Shown here: piece after piece, positions 4,947 through 5,474 of the stretch | How the letters are laid out: the number at the start of each line of letters is the position of its first letter | Position numbering within the stretch: position 1 is the first letter of the stretch | NCBI GenBank assembly: GCA_003457135.1 | Contig: DMSQ01000018.1 | Coordinates: 1 to 5,474, forward strand | Direction: 5' to 3' | Length of the DNA: 5,474 nt | From: Prolixibacteraceae bacterium | GTDB taxonomy: Bacteria > Bacteroidota > Bacteroidia > Bacteroidales > Prolixibacteraceae | Translations under genes and position numbers: made by a program | Notes under the pieces: model-generated | The model's database searches: none | Told to the model about the DNA's origin: nothing | What the model saw: the letters and a program-made list of their open reading frames with translations, nothing else

Positions 4947-5165
4947 TTAAAAGTTTGATGAAATCCATTGTTGGAAAGCCTGTTCAGTAGTCAACTCTCC
5001 ACTTATCCATATTTGATGGATTTCAGAAATAATTTCCCAGGCATGTTCGTCCTGTGCGAAAAAACCTTCTTCCTGGTCAAATACTTCTACTGTTCCAAGC
5101 GAAGTATTAATAACTCCACAGCTGTACTTTCCACTGATCCAACTTTCGTTTAAAGTAATATCCAT
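4947..5165 (-). CDS. Hypothetical small acidic protein
   Basis: A 72-residue acidic cytoplasmic protein with no recognised family. It opens MDITLNESWISGKYSCGVINTS, which looks like paired beta strands. The segment TVEVFDQEEGFFAQDEHAWEIISEIHQIW (23-53 region) follows, and the end is a helical tail TTEQAFQQWISSNF. Two aromatic WIS motifs, a tryptophan-rich helix and strong acidity would suit a small binding or inhibitor protein, but that is speculation. ATG 5165 is preferred over an in-frame ATG at 5282, because the longer form would overlap the upstream gene and includes residues translated from its coding DNA. An AT-rich leader without a Shine-Dalgarno sequence precedes ATG 5165. Spacing is 20 bp from the upstream gene and 35 bp to the downstream one, so the three are probably one transcript. 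Confidence 0.66.
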   Translation of the reverse strand: MDITLNESWISGKYSCGVINTSLGTVEVFDQEEGFFAQDEHAWEIISEIHQIWISGELTTEQAFQQWISSNF

Positions 5166-5185
5166 GATAATTTGATTTAAGTTGA

Positions 5186-5428
5186 TTAATCGTAATGTAA
5201 AAATTGATGATGTTCTAGTTTCCAATGAGCTGGAAGCATACTTACAATCTCGTTGTAGCTTTCTGTCAGCTCGAATAACCATGGACGTTCCAGGATTGCT
5301 CCTCTTTCATCCAGATAAGGGCCAATTGTCCATAGCATTCCGTTTAATAACCGATCTGTTGTTTGTATATCTAATTCAATCATAGGTAAATTGCTGATGC
5401 CTTTCAGACTTGTAAGGGTTTCAAGCAC
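5186..5428 (-). CDS. Hypothetical small protein, start uncertain
   Basis: An 80-residue ORF from GTG 5428, or 65 residues from ATG 5383 (MIELDIQTTDRLLNGMLW). I recognise no family. Visible features are an amphipathic segment TTDRLLNGMLWTIGPYL, a RPWLFELTESYNEIVSMLP stretch and a histidine-rich end (WKLEHHQFLHYD). There is no signal peptide or membrane helix. The DNA between 5384 and 5428 is less AT-rich than the other leaders here and reads sensibly (LETLTSLKGISNLP), so the GTG start is plausible. An in-frame stop at 5435-5437 rules out anything longer in this frame. A 5' truncation or frameshift of a larger gene cannot be excluded from this window. It is the first complete gene of the minus-strand run. 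Confidence 0.55.
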   Translation of the reverse strand: MLETLTSLKGISNLPMIELDIQTTDRLLNGMLWTIGPYLDERGAILERPWLFELTESYNEIVSMLPAHWKLEHHQFLHYD

Positions 5429-5442
5429 ACCCGGTTATTTGT

Positions 5443-5474
5443 TTATTCTACTGAAGTGATTACAAGTTTGCCGT
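5443..5474 (-). CDS. Possible last codons of a further minus-strand gene (off right edge)
   Basis: One minus-strand frame at the edge reads GKLVITSVE and then TAA at 5445-5443. The stop lies 14 bp before the GTG start of the next ORF, which would suit an operon neighbour. Nine codons are too few to establish that this is a gene; the neighbouring sequence to the right is needed. Confidence 0.2.
   Translation of the reverse strand, partial: GKLVITSVE

Noticed and set aside
4912..4968. Longer start (ATG 4968) for the HDFG-motif protein
   Set aside because: The added residues come from the AT-rich spacer and overlap the end of the upstream gene; ATG 4911 fits the spacing pattern.
5166..5282. 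Longer start (ATG 5282) for the 72-residue protein
   Set aside because: The extension overlaps most of the upstream gene's 3' end in another frame and reads as an unlikely basic, serine-rich peptide; ATG 5165 follows an AT-rich leader.
1..5474. CRISPR array, insertion sequence or transposase gene
   Set aside because: No regularly spaced repeats, no transposase or integrase coding sequence, and no terminal inverted repeats were seen on either strand.

Overview
The window looks like a chromosomal segment of a Bacteroidota bacterium, probably environmental. Start codons are preceded by A/T-rich leaders without Shine-Dalgarno sequences, TAnnTTTG-type -7 boxes lie in the divergent promoter region, and the proteins have Bacteroidota-like character. 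This is a judgement from sequence style, not from a database search.

Region 1 (1-590): the 5' half of a nitrilase-superfamily amidohydrolase gene on the minus strand runs off the left edge. A short divergent promoter region separates it from the next gene.

Region 2 (591-3036, plus strand): a three-gene nonulosonic (sialic-like) acid cassette. In order it encodes an SpsF-type cytidylyltransferase, a NeuB/NANS-type synthase with a C-terminal SAF (antifreeze-like) domain, and a KdsC-type HAD phosphatase. Together these can condense a hexose phosphate with phosphoenolpyruvate, remove the 9-phosphate and activate the sugar with CMP. The phosphatase and unusual residues in the synthase favour a phosphorylated route of the kind known for KDN (2-keto-3-deoxy-D-glycero-D-galacto-nononic acid) over the classical bacterial ManNAc-to-Neu5Ac route. 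The exact sugar cannot be read from the sequence. No transferase, epimerase or transporter lies in the window.

Region 3 (3106-3473, plus strand): a small antitoxin-like gene whose stop overlaps the start of a 43-codon hydrophobic ORF. No recognisable toxin follows.

Region 4 (3474-3985): noncoding, but informative. It holds a minus-strand terminator and a decayed, 5'-truncated copy of the secreted-protein gene at 3986-4375. The copy carries two single-base deletions. Where its similarity ends there is a tRNA-3'-end-like sequence, a strong hairpin and three TGGGTCA repeats. This resembles a recombination or integration scar.

Region 5 (3986-5474, minus strand): an accessory run. It contains a small exported protein with its own terminator, then another terminator, then three small tightly spaced genes of unknown function, and possibly the last codons of a fourth at the right edge. 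Small uncharacterised genes, a duplicated and decayed paralogue, and a possible att site mark the right half as variable DNA next to the more conserved metabolic left half.
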